42,135 nt of DNA from Nitrospirota bacterium (GTDB lineage: Bacteria > Nitrospirota > Nitrospiria > Nitrospirales > NS-4): contig VBOG01000075.1 of assembly GCA_005877815.1 (NCBI GenBank), positions 1-42,135 of the forward strand, given 5' to 3'. This document shows, in pieces, positions 22,566 through 32,010 of the stretch (its first letter is position 1; each line of letters opens with the position of its first letter). The notes beneath the pieces are model-generated. The model was given only the letters and a program-made list of their open reading frames with translations. It was not told the origin of the DNA and searched no databases. Position numbers and translations under genes: made by a program.

Positions 22566-23554
22566 AGCTGGTCAGTTTTCGCATCCAGACGCCTGTGGGA
22601 AACTTTGTGCGGTCGGGAGCACTCCATGGCGACGCCATTGTTGATCTCAACATGGCCTATACGTCCCTGCTCGCGAGCCGCAAAGAAGCGAAGCCAGGCC
22701 GTCTCGCCGACGCGCGCGTGCCGGCGATGATGCTGGAGCTCCTTGAGGGTGGTCTGGGCGCGATGACCGCGGCTCGCGAGGGATTTCAATATGCGATCGA
22801 CGCCGGCGACGCTCTGCGAGGGCCCCAGGGAGAAACCGTGTGGTACCGGAACAACAACGTGCGAGTGATCGCCCCATTGCCGAATCCGACGTCGCTGCGT
22901 GATTTCATCGCGTTTGAGGAGCATATCGCCGCGACCTCCAAGAAGCGGGGCCAGCCGATTCCGCCCGAGTGGTACAAGGCGCCGGTCTACTACAAGGGCA
23001 ACCACCGCACCATCATCGGACCCGATGAGGATCTGTCCTGGCCGTTGGAGACCACCAAGCTCGATTACGAACTGGAGCTGGCCTGCGTCATCGGTCGAGA
23101 AGGGATGGATATCTCGGAGCGCGACGGCTCCGCGTACATCGCCGGCTACACGATCATGAATGACTTCAGCGCGCGGGACATGCAGTTCCAGGAAATGGCC
23201 TGCCGGTTGGGGCCGGCCAAGGGTAAGGATTTCGCGACGGCGATCGGGCCATGCTTGGTCACGCCGGACGAAATTCCGGACGTGAACGCATTGAAAATGG
23301 TCGCCCGCGTCAACGGCGAGGTCTGGTCCGAAGGCCGTTTCGGGACGATTCATTGGTCGTTTCCGCAGATGATCGCCCATGTGTCGAGAGGGGAAAAAAT
23401 CTATCCCGGCGATCTGTTTGGTTCGGGCACCGTCGGGGGTGGCTGTGGCCTGGAGTTGGACCGGTATTTACAACCCGGGGATGTGGTGGAGCTAGAGATC
23501 CAGCCCATCGGGGTGCTGAAGAATCGGGCGGTACGAGCCGAGAGGAAGCCATGA
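22562..23554 (+). CDS. fahA: fumarylacetoacetate hydrolase
   Basis: 330 residues. The catalytic C-terminal FAH domain (from about residue 110) has YYKGNHRTIIGPDEDL, the metal-binding acidic residues in DYELELACVIG, NDFSARDMQ, and GDLFGSGTVGGGCG. It cleaves fumarylacetoacetate to fumarate and acetoacetate. Position directly after hmgA supports this substrate over other FAH-family activities. The maleylacetoacetate isomerase normally acting between the two enzymes is not encoded in the window, so it lies elsewhere or the enzyme accepts the cis isomer. It overlaps both neighbours by four bases. Confidence 0.9.
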   Translation: MKLVSFRIQTPVGNFVRSGALHGDAIVDLNMAYTSLLASRKEAKPGRLADARVPAMMLELLEGGLGAMTAAREGFQYAIDAGDALRGPQGETVWYRNNNVRVIAPLPNPTSLRDFIAFEEHIAATSKKRGQPIPPEWYKAPVYYKGNHRTIIGPDEDLSWPLETTKLDYELELACVIGREGMDISERDGSAYIAGYTIMNDFSARDMQFQEMACRLGPAKGKDFATAIGPCLVTPDEIPDVNALKMVARVNGEVWSEGRFGTIHWSFPQMIAHVSRGEKIYPGDLFGSGTVGGGCGLELDRYLQPGDVVELEIQPIGVLKNRAVRAERKP

Positions 23555-24303
23555 GCGTACACATGGCGGAACACAGTCTGGCGGCGTTGGTCGACCGGCA
23601 CCGCCGGCTCTATGATGGACCGGACATCGATGAGAAATTGGAAGCGATCATCCGCGAGTCCGCGTCCTCGAAACTTTCCTCCTGGGATATTCACCGCATT
23701 CTTCGGACATCCCGGTCGGTCTTCTTCGACACGCACGTCGAGATGGTGTCCGGCCATCATACCGCCACCTACCTCCGGTTCGCGTCCATTGCGCGCATGC
23801 CGGCGCTGATCCGGCTGATTGCCCGAGACATGTCGGAGTGGGTCCTTCAGACTTACCGGAAGGACCCCGTCGTGGGAATCGTGGCGACAGCTTCAGAGGC
23901 GCATGTCCTGGTCCAAGAATTGGCGGGCCTTCTTCGGGAGCACATGCCGCTGCGTGTCGTGCTGACGCCGTTCGATCAGCAGACCGGGAAGATCGGCACG
24001 CAGGTGGCGACCGAGGCGATCCACGACGGCGAGCGATTCCTTGTGCTGAATGATGTGACGACGCGGGGGAACTGCGTGAGCAAGCTTGGCAAAGTCGTGG
24101 CGGACCATGGCGGTCTTCAGGTCGGGATGATGGTCTTCGCGCGCCGAGACAGCGGTCAGTTTCCGTTCATGGATGAACTGACCGCCACGTTTCCCTTCTA
24201 CTGCACGGCCGATCTGGACATGCCGCAGTGGGAGCCCGCGCAGTGCCCGCTCTGCCGCGACGGCAAACCCTTGCTGTCATGGAGGGATCTGCCGGAGTTT
24301 TAA
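23551..24303 (+). CDS. phosphoribosyltransferase-like protein
   Basis: 250 residues from the ATG overlapping the fahA stop; the same frame is open further upstream but that is fahA's territory. A type I PRTase fold is indicated by RFLVLNDVTTRGNCV (about residues 162-175), the PRPP-binding loop normally written D-D/V-x-T-T-G; here Asn167-Asp168 and T-T-R-G are variants. The N-terminal 100 residues are helical and resemble orotate phosphoribosyltransferase-like proteins. A CPLC pair (232-235) near the end may bind zinc. No role in tyrosine degradation is known; a sensing or nucleotide-linked function is possible but unproven. Confidence 0.65.
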   Translation: MSVHMAEHSLAALVDRHRRLYDGPDIDEKLEAIIRESASSKLSSWDIHRILRTSRSVFFDTHVEMVSGHHTATYLRFASIARMPALIRLIARDMSEWVLQTYRKDPVVGIVATASEAHVLVQELAGLLREHMPLRVVLTPFDQQTGKIGTQVATEAIHDGERFLVLNDVTTRGNCVSKLGKVVADHGGLQVGMMVFARRDSGQFPFMDELTATFPFYCTADLDMPQWEPAQCPLCRDGKPLLSWRDLPEF

Positions 24304-24318
24304 CTTTACGGAGGTGTT

Positions 24319-25323
24319 ATGAACCTGGACATCGCTGCTCTCAAAACTATCAAGCGGCCAGATCTACTGCAGATGTATTACTACCTGCGTCTGACCAGGA
24401 CGCTTGAGGACCGGATCACGGCCCTGTATCGGCAGGGACGGATCGTCGGTGGCGTCTATACGAGCAACGGCATGGAAGCGATCTCGGTCGCTTACGCCTC
24501 CGTGCTCGAACGCGACGACATCATCGCGCCGTTCCACCGCGACATGGGCGCGTTTCTGGTGCGCGGCATCACGCCCGGTGAGGTGATCGCGCAGTACCTG
24601 GGAAAACGCGGTGGCCCGACGAAGGGCAAGGACGGCAACGTCCATATCGGTGATCTCAAGCGCGGCATCATCGGGTTCGTCAGTCATCTCGCCGATAATC
24701 TGCCGGTGGCCACCGGCGTGGCACTGGCCTTTAGACTGCGCGGCGAATCGCGCGTGGTGGTGACCAATACCGGCGACGGCGGCACGAGCCGGGGCGATTT
24801 CCATGAAGCCATGAACTTTGCGGCGGTCCGCAAACTCCCCGTCGTCTTCTTCTGCAACAACAATCAATATGCGTACTCCACGCCGCTCAGCCTGCAGATG
24901 GCGGTTCGGGACGTGGTCGATCGTGCGAGGGCCTATGGCATGCCCGGCGAGATTGTGGACGGGAACGACCTGGCGGCGGTGTACCTGTCCGCACAGGGCG
25001 CGGTGCACCGCGCTCGCGCCGGCGAGGGGCCGACCTTCATCGAATGCAAAACCATGCGGATGCACGGGCATTCCGAACACGATTCCGCCAAATATGTCCC
25101 ACGCAAACTCCTGGAGGAATGGAAGCAAAAGGACCCGATCCCTAAGGCCGAGCGGTTATTGCAAGAGCTCGGCTATGCCGATGAGGCGCATTTCCGCGAG
25201 GTTGAAGATCGAGTGAAGAAAGAGGTGGAGGCGGGCGTTGAGTTCGCCGAGAAGAGCCCCCTGCCCGAAGGCCCCGAGACATTAGAAGGCGTCTTCGCGA
25301 CCGAGGATGAGGTGACACGATGA
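24319..25323 (+). CDS. 2-oxoacid dehydrogenase E1 component, alpha subunit
   Basis: 334 residues. The thiamine diphosphate motif begins GDGGTSRGDFHEA and ends NNNQYA, and the segment MHGHSEHDSAKYVP carries the substrate/phosphorylation-loop histidine. Together with the next two genes it forms an E1-E2 assembly of the pyruvate / branched-chain / acetoin type, oxidatively decarboxylating a 2-oxoacid to an acyl group on lipoyl-E2. GGAGG precedes the ATG. Neighbouring acyl-CoA genes favour a branched-chain or 2-oxobutyrate substrate over pyruvate, but this cannot be decided from sequence. E3 (lipoamide dehydrogenase) is not encoded in the window. Confidence 0.88.
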   Translation: MNLDIAALKTIKRPDLLQMYYYLRLTRTLEDRITALYRQGRIVGGVYTSNGMEAISVAYASVLERDDIIAPFHRDMGAFLVRGITPGEVIAQYLGKRGGPTKGKDGNVHIGDLKRGIIGFVSHLADNLPVATGVALAFRLRGESRVVVTNTGDGGTSRGDFHEAMNFAAVRKLPVVFFCNNNQYAYSTPLSLQMAVRDVVDRARAYGMPGEIVDGNDLAAVYLSAQGAVHRARAGEGPTFIECKTMRMHGHSEHDSAKYVPRKLLEEWKQKDPIPKAERLLQELGYADEAHFREVEDRVKKEVEAGVEFAEKSPLPEGPETLEGVFATEDEVTR

Positions 25324-26324
25324 CGACAGCGGTGCACGAAACCAAGGCAGGGCAGGAAGTCACCTATCTGGAAGCAATATCGCAAGCGCTCGACGAGGAG
25401 ATGACGCGTGACGAGCGGGTCTTCCTGATGGGGGAAGACATCGGTCCATACGGCGGGGCGTTCCGGATCACCGAGGGGTTCCAGAAGAAGTATGGAGAGT
25501 GGCGGGTGCTCGATACGCCGCTGGCCGAGTCCGGCTTCGTGGGCGCGGCGATCGGCGCCGCGATGATGGGCATGCGGCCCGTGGTGGAGATGCAATTTGC
25601 CGATTTCATCTCGTGCGCCTTCGACCAGATCACCGAGGTCGCGGCAAAGAATCACTATCGATGGGGGGCGGCGGTGCCGCTGGTCATTCGTGCGCCGTTC
25701 GGCGGCGGCGTCCACGGAGGGCCGTTTCATTCTGAATGCCCCGAGGGATGGTTCTTTCATTCGCCGGGGCTCAAGCTCGTCGCGCCGTCCACGCCCTATG
25801 ACGCGAAGGGATTGTTGAAGGCCGCGATCCGCGATCCCAACCCCGTCATCTACTTTGAGCACAAATTCCTGTATCGCCGTCTCAAAGCGGTGTTGCCGGT
25901 GGAGGACTACATCGTGCCGATCGGCAAGGCGGACGTCAAACGGCCGGGAACCGATATTTCGGTCATCACCTACGGAGCCATGGTCCATCTCGCGCTGGAG
26001 GCCGCCGCGGTGATGGCGAAGGAAGGAATCGAGATGGAGGTGCTGGATCTCCGCACGCTCATTCCACTGGACCGGGAGATGATCTTCGAGTCCGTTCGAA
26101 AGACCAGCAAGGCGATCATTCTGCACGAGGATAACAAGACAGGCGGCATCGGCGCGGAGATCTCGGCATTGCTCGCCGAAGATTGCTTCGATTCCCTGGA
26201 TGGTCCGGTCATCCGCATCGCGGCGCCCGACACGCCGGTGCCGTTCAGCACGCCGTTGGAAGAGTTCTTCCTTCCCAAGACCAGCGATATCGTGGCGGCC
26301 GCACGGAAACTGGCGGCCTATTAA
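25320..26324 (+). CDS. 2-oxoacid dehydrogenase E1 component, beta subunit
   Basis: 334 residues, normal length. Typical segments are EAISQALDEEM, MGEDIGPYGGAFR, DTPLAESGFVGAAIGAAMMG and the C-terminal transketolase domain with HEDNKTGGIGAEIS and RIAAPDTPVPFSTPLE. The region EMQFADFISCAFDQI is shared with pyruvate, acetoin and branched-chain E1-beta. It overlaps the alpha gene by ATGA, so the two subunits are translationally coupled; it completes the alpha2-beta2 E1 enzyme. 9 bases separate it from the E2 gene. Confidence 0.9.
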   Translation: MTTAVHETKAGQEVTYLEAISQALDEEMTRDERVFLMGEDIGPYGGAFRITEGFQKKYGEWRVLDTPLAESGFVGAAIGAAMMGMRPVVEMQFADFISCAFDQITEVAAKNHYRWGAAVPLVIRAPFGGGVHGGPFHSECPEGWFFHSPGLKLVAPSTPYDAKGLLKAAIRDPNPVIYFEHKFLYRRLKAVLPVEDYIVPIGKADVKRPGTDISVITYGAMVHLALEAAAVMAKEGIEMEVLDLRTLIPLDREMIFESVRKTSKAIILHEDNKTGGIGAEISALLAEDCFDSLDGPVIRIAAPDTPVPFSTPLEEFFLPKTSDIVAAARKLAAY

Positions 26325-26333
26325 GGAGACATC

Positions 26334-27473
26334 GTGGCGACCGACATCATCATGCCTCAGCTCGGAGAAAGCATCGCCGAAGGGACGATTGTGAAGTGGC
26401 TGATCCCCGTCGGTGGTCGCGTGGAAAAAGACCAGTCGCTGTTAGAGGTCGAGACGGACAAGGTGGCGCTGGAGATTCCCTCTCCGGATGCGGGGTTTCT
26501 CGCCGAGGTCCTCGTGCCGGAAGGGCAGACCGTGCCCGTAGGCAGTTTGATCGCGAGACTGGAAGCGCAGCCGTCTGCCGGAGTGGTGAACCGCGTCGGC
26601 GGCGTCGTCGTGCGCCCGACGGCCTCCGCGGAGGCGGCTCAGCAGGAGGAGCGCTATTCTCCAGCGGTGCGCCAGCTTGCCAAAGAGCGCGGCGTGGATC
26701 TTGGGAAAATCACGGGGACCGGCGCCGGTGGGCGGGTCACAAAGAAGGACGTGATGGATGTGCTCGAGAAGCCGGGACGCGGCGCGCCGGTCGAGGGGCG
26801 TGGCAAGAGCGAGGATGAACTCCTCCCGCTGACGTCCATGCGGAAGACCATTGCGGAACGCATGCTAGCGAGCCGCAACACGTCGGCCCATGTGGTGACC
26901 TTCTTTGAGGTGGATTGCTCCGGGATCGCGAAGTTCCGGGCTGGACGCTCGCTTACCTACCTGCCCTTTGTCATCCATGCCGTGGCACGCGGATTAAAAG
27001 AGATGCCGATCTTGAATTCCTCGTGGACTGAAAAGGGGATCGTGCTGCGGCGGAACGTCCACATAGGCATCGCGGTCTCCCTCGACGAAGGCCTGCTCGT
27101 CCCGGTGCTCAAGCACGCGGACCGGAAGGGGCTCATGCAGTTGGGGAAGGAAGTGCACGATCTGGCCGAACGCGCGCGCGCGAAACGGCTGCAGCCGGAT
27201 GAAGTGCAGGAAGGCACGTTCACGATCACCAACCACGGCAGCACCGGCAGTCTGTTCAGCACGCCGATCATCCACCAGCCGCAGATCGCCATCCTCGGCG
27301 TGGGGACGGTGCAGAAGCGGGCGGTCGTGATCGACGATGCCATTGCGATCCGGCAAATGTGTTATCTCAGCCTGTCTTTCGATCATCGCGTCATCGACGG
27401 CGCCACGGCCGACCGCTTCCTGACGTACGTCAAGGGGCATCTCGAACACGATAGCTGGGAGGCATTTCTGTGA
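26334..27473 (+). CDS. 2-oxoacid dehydrogenase E2 acyltransferase
   Basis: 379 residues, GTG start with AAGGAG upstream. One lipoyl domain (1-77) carries the lipoylated Lys43 in EVETDKVALE; a peripheral subunit-binding domain follows (about 107-144, YSPAVRQLAKERGVDLGKI); the catalytic domain (about 160-379) ends with LSFDHRVIDGATADRFL, containing the conserved His and Asp. It transfers the acyl group from E1 to CoA. Having one lipoyl domain fits branched-chain or 2-oxoglutarate-type E2. Its acyl-CoA product would feed the following thiolase, dehydrogenase and mutase genes. Confidence 0.9.
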   Translation: MATDIIMPQLGESIAEGTIVKWLIPVGGRVEKDQSLLEVETDKVALEIPSPDAGFLAEVLVPEGQTVPVGSLIARLEAQPSAGVVNRVGGVVVRPTASAEAAQQEERYSPAVRQLAKERGVDLGKITGTGAGGRVTKKDVMDVLEKPGRGAPVEGRGKSEDELLPLTSMRKTIAERMLASRNTSAHVVTFFEVDCSGIAKFRAGRSLTYLPFVIHAVARGLKEMPILNSSWTEKGIVLRRNVHIGIAVSLDEGLLVPVLKHADRKGLMQLGKEVHDLAERARAKRLQPDEVQEGTFTITNHGSTGSLFSTPIIHQPQIAILGVGTVQKRAVVIDDAIAIRQMCYLSLSFDHRVIDGATADRFLTYVKGHLEHDSWEAFL

Positions 27474-28657
27474 AGGGCAGGCAACAGGCAGTGATCGTCA
27501 GCGCGGCCCGTACGCCGATGGGCAGCTTCAACGGCGTCTTCGGCTCGGTGCCGGCGACGAAACTCGGCAGCATTGCGATTGCCGAGGCGTTGAAGCGGAT
27601 TCAGCTGCCCGGCGAGCGCGTGGACGAAGTTTATATGGGATGCGTGCTGCCGGCGGGGCTCGGACAGGCGCCGGCCCGCCAGGCGGCGATGGGGGCCGGC
27701 ATTCCGCAATCCGTGGGAGCGACGACCGTCAACAAGGTGTGCGGGTCGAGCATTATGACCGTTATCATGGCGAGTCAGGCGATCGGCCTCGGCGAAGCGC
27801 GGATCGTCGTGGCCGGCGGCATGGAGAATATGACGCGCGCGCCGTATCTTTTGGAGAAGGCGCGGCAGGGATACAGGCTCGGGCATGGTGAACTGACTGA
27901 CAGCCTGATCAAGGATGGCTTGTGGGATGTGTACAACAACTTCCATATGGGCGCCGGCGGGGAAATGTGCGCCGCGAAGTACAAGCTGACGCGCACGGAA
28001 GTGGACGATTTCGCGCTGGAGAGTTACCGGCGCGCGCGGGCCGCAATGGCGTCCGGCGCATTCAAACCCGAAATCGCTCCGGTCGAAGTGCCGCAGCGAA
28101 AAGGCCCGGTATTGATGGTCGCTGAGGACGAAGAGCCGAATCGCGTGGACCTTGCGAAAATGCGCTCGCTCAAGCCGGCCTTTCAGGAGAGCGGAATCCT
28201 CACGGTCGGCAACTCGCCGTCCTGCAACGACGGCGCGGCCGCTCTCGTCGTCATGGCGGAGGACGAGGCCGAAACATTGGGCTATGCGTCCATGGGTCGG
28301 ATTGTGGGATATGCCGGAGCGGCGGTCGCGCCCGAATGGTTCACCATCGCGCCGATCGAAGCGATCAAACGGTTGTTAAAGCTCATGGGGTTCTCTGTCG
28401 CCGACATTGACCTGTTTGAAATCAATGAAGCGTTCTCGGCGGTGTCATTGGCGGTGAATAGGGAATTGGGATTGGATGCTGCCAAGGTCAATGTCAATGG
28501 CGGGGCGGTGGCGTTGGGCCATCCCATCGGCGCGACAGGCGCGCGCATTCTGACGACGCTTGTGCATGCGATGGAGGCGCGCGGCAGCCGTCGAGGGATT
28601 GCGAGTCTGTGCATCGGGGGCGGCGAGGCGTTGGCGATCATGGTGGAACGAGGATGA
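27470..28657 (+). CDS. acetyl-CoA C-acetyltransferase (thiolase)
   Basis: 395 residues, biosynthetic/acetoacetyl-type thiolase. The nucleophilic Cys is in NKVCGSSIM, the NEAFS motif, the GHPIGATG His and the C-terminal CIGGGEA Cys are all intact. It cleaves acetoacetyl-CoA to two acetyl-CoA. The start is GTG overlapping the E2 stop (GTGA); no closer ATG suits. Acetoacetate from tyrosine and acetoacetyl-CoA from four-carbon acyl-CoA oxidation could both end here. Contrast with the second thiolase-fold gene at 32402-33685, which lacks the cysteines. Confidence 0.92.
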   Translation: MKGRQQAVIVSAARTPMGSFNGVFGSVPATKLGSIAIAEALKRIQLPGERVDEVYMGCVLPAGLGQAPARQAAMGAGIPQSVGATTVNKVCGSSIMTVIMASQAIGLGEARIVVAGGMENMTRAPYLLEKARQGYRLGHGELTDSLIKDGLWDVYNNFHMGAGGEMCAAKYKLTRTEVDDFALESYRRARAAMASGAFKPEIAPVEVPQRKGPVLMVAEDEEPNRVDLAKMRSLKPAFQESGILTVGNSPSCNDGAAALVVMAEDEAETLGYASMGRIVGYAGAAVAPEWFTIAPIEAIKRLLKLMGFSVADIDLFEINEAFSAVSLAVNRELGLDAAKVNVNGGAVALGHPIGATGARILTTLVHAMEARGSRRGIASLCIGGGEALAIMVERG

Positions 28658-28699
28658 GCCCAGGGCGCGGCGTCAGCCACGGTGTTTCTCAAAGGCGTT

Positions 28700-29563
28700 A
28701 TGCGAATAGCTGACATCAAGCGCATCGGGGTCGTCGGCGCGGGGCAGATGGGCCGCGGGATTGCGCAGGTCTGCTCGACGGCGGGATGGGACGTTGAAGT
28801 CTTCGACGTCGATGATGCGTCGCTCCGCACGGCAGCCAAGAAGACCCGCGAATCGTTGGCGCGCGGCGTCGGGAAGGGGACGCTCATGCCGCAGCAGGTC
28901 GAAGAGACGCTCGGCCGTTTGCGGTTCACGCCCAAGGTGGAGACGCTTGCCGAGGCGCATCTGGTGATTGAAGCGGCCCCTGAAAATCTTTCTCTCAAGC
29001 TCGATCTGTTCAGGCGTCTTGGCCAACTCTGCAAACCTGAGGCGGTCTTCGCGAGCAATACCTCCTCGATCTCCATCACGAGTCTTGGCGCGGCGTCCGG
29101 CCGTCCTTCCCGAATGCTTGGGCTGCATTTCATGAATCCCGTGCCGGTGATGCCGCTCGTGGAAATCGTCAGAGGCTTGGAGACGGCCGATGACATCGTG
29201 GCGCTCGCGATCGAGGTCGTGAAGCATCTGGGCAAGACGGCCGTGATCTGCAAAGACGCGCCGGGGTTCCTCGTGAACCGCATCCTGATGCCGATGATCA
29301 ATGAGGCCATCTTTGCGCTGCAGGAGGGAGTCGCTGCACCGGAATCCATTGATCTCGCGATGACGGCGGGGACGCGTCATCCCGAAGGCCCCTTGGCGCT
29401 TGCTGATCGCATCGGGCTCGATACCGTGCTCGCCATCTGCGAGGTGCTCCATCGGGAGACAGGTGATCAAAAATTTCGTCCCTGTCCCTTGCTTCGCCAA
29501 TATGTCGAGGCAGGATGGCTCGGACGGAAGACGGGCCACGGGTTTTATTCGTACCAGGCTTGA
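28700..29563 (+). CDS. 3-hydroxybutyryl-CoA dehydrogenase
   Basis: 287 residues. NAD-binding motif [16 protein letters not shown] (about residues 9-24), catalytic [19 protein letters not shown] with the His, and [10 protein letters not shown] begin the C-terminal helical domain. The length without a hydratase fusion fits the HbdA/PaaH group acting on short-chain (S)-3-hydroxyacyl-CoA. AAAGG lies 6 bases before the ATG at 28700, which is preferred over a GTG at 28682. It connects crotonyl-CoA hydration to acetoacetyl-CoA thiolysis by the upstream gene. Confidence 0.92.
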   Translation: MRIADIKRIGVVGAGQMGRGIAQVCSTAGWDVEVFDVDDASLRTAAKKTRESLARGVGKGTLMPQQVEETLGRLRFTPKVETLAEAHLVIEAAPENLSLKLDLFRRLGQLCKPEAVFASNTSSISITSLGAASGRPSRMLGLHFMNPVPVMPLVEIVRGLETADDIVALAIEVVKHLGKTAVICKDAPGFLVNRILMPMINEAIFALQEGVAAPESIDLAMTAGTRHPEGPLALADRIGLDTVLAICEVLHRETGDQKFRPCPLLRQYVEAGWLGRKTGHGFYSYQA

Positions 29564-29573
29564 AGGAACAGAC

Positions 29574-31169
29574 ATGGCGGATAGAAAAGAGCGGTTCACG
29601 TCCCTCTCCGGGCTGCCGGTGGCGCCCCTCTATGCACCAGAGGATTTGAAGGAATGGAATCCCGACACTGAGCTCGGTGTCGCGGGAAGCTTTCCCTACA
29701 CCCGCGGCATCCACCCAGGCATGTACCGCAGCCGGCTCTGGACGATGCGTCAATTCGCAGGATTCGGCACGGCCGAGGACACCAATGCGCGCTTTAAATA
29801 CCTTCTAGAGCACGGACAAACTGGTGTCAGCGTGGCGTTCGACATGCCGACGCTCATGGGCCTCGACGCGGATAATCCGCTCGCGCGCGGAGAGGTCGGC
29901 CGGTGCGGCGTGGCAGTATCGTCCCTCAGTGATATGGAGCGATTGTTCGACGGCATCCCACTCGATCAGATCACCACGTCCATGACGATCAATGGTCCGG
30001 CGGCCATTCTGTTCGCCATGTATCTGGCGATGGCGGAGCGGCGGGGGATTCCAGCGGAGCGGTTGGGTGGGACACTGCAAAACGACATTCTGAAGGAATA
30101 TATCGCGCAGAAGGAATGGCTCTTCCCGCCGGAACCGCATCTCCGTGTGATGGTGGACACCATGGCCTATTGCGCGGCGCATCTGCCGAAGTGGCACCCG
30201 ATCAGCATCAGCGGGTATCACATTCGTGAGGCCGGGTCGAACGCGGTGCAGGAGCTGGCGTTCACGCTCTACGACGGCCTGACCTACGTCGACACGGCGG
30301 TGAAGATGGGTCTTGCGGTGGATGACTTCGCGCCGCGGCTCTCGTTCTTCTTCAACGTGCACAACGATTTCTTCGAGGAGATCGCGAAGTTTCGGGCCGC
30401 GAGGCGTTTGTGGGCGCGCGAGATGGAGCGGCGGTTTCATCCTCAGGATCCACGATCGCTCCAGTTGCGCTGCCATGCGCAGACCGCAGGATGTTCGCTG
30501 ACTGCTCAGCAGCCGATGAACAACGTGGTGCGAACGACGTTGCAGGCGCTTGCGGCCGTCCTCGGCGGCACGCAATCGCTCCATACCAATTCGATGGACG
30601 AAACGCTGGCCCTTCCGACTGAGGAGGCGGTCAAACTGGCGCTGCGCACGCAACAGATCATCGCGGAGGAGAGCGAAGTCACGAACACCGTGGACCCGCT
30701 CGGCGGATCCTATTATGTCGAGGCCCTGACGAACCGACTGGAAGATGGCGCCCGTGCGTACATCGAGAAGTTGGATCGGATGGGCGGCATGGTGAAGGCC
30801 ATCGAACAAGGATACCCGCAGCGCGAGATCCTGGAGTCGTCTCTGTGCTATCAGCGGGAGGTCGAGCGCAACGAGCGCGGCATCGTCGGCATCAACCGGC
30901 ACGTCGAGCAGGACGAGGCGTCGATTTCCATTTTGAAGATCGGAGAAGAGGTAGAGAAGTCCCAAGTGGATCGGCTGTCCTCGCTCCGGTATCGACGCGA
31001 CTCCTTCATGGTGGCCGGATCGCTGGAAGCGCTGCAGGAGGCGGCCGCGGGCGATGAGAACCTGATGCCCTACTTGATCGCGGCGGTGAAAGCGGACGCG
31101 ACGCTGGGGGAGATCACGGCCTCGCTCAAGGAAGTGTTTGGTACATATCGGGAACCGGTGGTTTTGTGA
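29574..31169 (+). CDS. B12-dependent acyl-CoA mutase, large subunit (isobutyryl-CoA mutase-like active site)
   Basis: 531 residues: the substrate TIM barrel only, with the cobalamin domain encoded separately at 32007. It belongs to the methylmalonyl-CoA mutase family ([11 protein letters not shown] with His216; CoA-binding RSRLWTMRQ). Counting from known Propionibacterium mutase residues, Tyr89 corresponds to Phe61 (MRQFAGF) and Arg207 to Gln179 (EYIAQKEW); spacings to the invariant His agree exactly (118 and 37 residues). Phe/Gln at these positions is the pattern of isobutyryl-CoA mutase, and the carboxylate-binding Arg needed for methylmalonyl-CoA is missing. Likely reaction: isobutyryl-CoA to butyryl-CoA. 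An annotation as methylmalonyl-CoA mutase would probably be wrong. Confidence 0.85.
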   Translation: MADRKERFTSLSGLPVAPLYAPEDLKEWNPDTELGVAGSFPYTRGIHPGMYRSRLWTMRQFAGFGTAEDTNARFKYLLEHGQTGVSVAFDMPTLMGLDADNPLARGEVGRCGVAVSSLSDMERLFDGIPLDQITTSMTINGPAAILFAMYLAMAERRGIPAERLGGTLQNDILKEYIAQKEWLFPPEPHLRVMVDTMAYCAAHLPKWHPISISGYHIREAGSNAVQELAFTLYDGLTYVDTAVKMGLAVDDFAPRLSFFFNVHNDFFEEIAKFRAARRLWAREMERRFHPQDPRSLQLRCHAQTAGCSLTAQQPMNNVVRTTLQALAAVLGGTQSLHTNSMDETLALPTEEAVKLALRTQQIIAEESEVTNTVDPLGGSYYVEALTNRLEDGARAYIEKLDRMGGMVKAIEQGYPQREILESSLCYQREVERNERGIVGINRHVEQDEASISILKIGEEVEKSQVDRLSSLRYRRDSFMVAGSLEALQEAAAGDENLMPYLIAAVKADATLGEITASLKEVFGTYREPVVL

Positions 31170-31170
31170 G

Positions 31171-32010
31171 ATGAAGCTTGGCGCCTTTGACATTGATTCA
31201 GTGACGGACGGCCGGTTTCGGTTGGACGGGGGCGCCATGTTCGGGGTGGTCCCGAAGGTGCTTTGGCAGACGTGTTGCCAGCCTGACGAGCAGAATCGGA
31301 TTCAATTGGGCTTGAACTGTCTGCTCCTCAAGGCACACGGCAAGAACATCCTGGTGGATACGGGTATCGGCGATAAGGCGGACGCAAAGTTTAGGAACAT
31401 GTTTGCGGTGGAACGCATCCCGACGCTTCGCGACACCTTGAAGGCCCGGGGTCTTCGGCCCGAAGACATTCATATGGTCATCAACACGCATCTGCATTTC
31501 GATCACGCCGGCGGCAATACCGTCCGCGAGGACGATCAGGTGGTGGCGACGTTTCCAAGGGCCAAATACTTTGTGCAGCGCGGCGAATTCGAGGACGCGG
31601 CGCGCGCGAACGAACGGACGCGCGTGAGCTACCGGCGGGAGAACTTCACGCCGATCGCGCATGTGGAGGGATGGGAATTTCTGGACGGCGATACGGAGGT
31701 GCTGCCCGGCGTGTCGGTGGTCATCACGGAAGGCCATACCCGCTGCCATCAGAGTATCAAAGTCGAATCGGAAGGACAGATTGCGTTCTATCTCGGCGAT
31801 CTGATTCCGACCGTCTCGCATCTGCCCTTGCCGTACATCATGGGATACGATCTCTATCCATTGCAGACGCTGGAGACGAAGCGCTGGGTGTTGAAGCGGG
31901 CGTTCGAGGAGGACTGGCTCTTGGTGTTCGAGCACGACCCGCGCGTGCTCATGGGGCGCGTGCGCAAAGACGTCGAAGGCAAGTATTTTTTAGAAGAGGT
32001 GAAGGCATGA
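31171..32010 (+). CDS. metallo-beta-lactamase-fold hydrolase
   Basis: 279 residues. The metal motif H107-x-H109-x-D111-H112 ([11 protein letters not shown]) is complete, with further ligands GHTRCHQS and FEHDPR downstream. The overall pattern ([20 protein letters not shown]) is that of the lactonase/thioesterase-like MBL group. It lies between the two mutase subunit genes, 1 base after the large subunit and overlapping the small subunit by ATGA, so it is firmly part of that operon. The substrate may be an acyl-CoA or lactone; this is inference only. Confidence 0.82.
   Translation: MKLGAFDIDSVTDGRFRLDGGAMFGVVPKVLWQTCCQPDEQNRIQLGLNCLLLKAHGKNILVDTGIGDKADAKFRNMFAVERIPTLRDTLKARGLRPEDIHMVINTHLHFDHAGGNTVREDDQVVATFPRAKYFVQRGEFEDAARANERTRVSYRRENFTPIAHVEGWEFLDGDTEVLPGVSVVITEGHTRCHQSIKVESEGQIAFYLGDLIPTVSHLPLPYIMGYDLYPLQTLETKRWVLKRAFEEDWLLVFEHDPRVLMGRVRKDVEGKYFLEEVKA

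Noticed and set aside
29574-31169. Simple annotation as methylmalonyl-CoA mutase
   Set aside because: The carboxylate-binding Arg and the catalytic Tyr positions are Gln and Phe, so the family name would mislead about the substrate.
29805-31238. Minus-strand open frame (477 codons) opposite the mutase large subunit
   Set aside because: Antisense of a strongly conserved gene; composition is Arg/His/Leu-rich with no motif.
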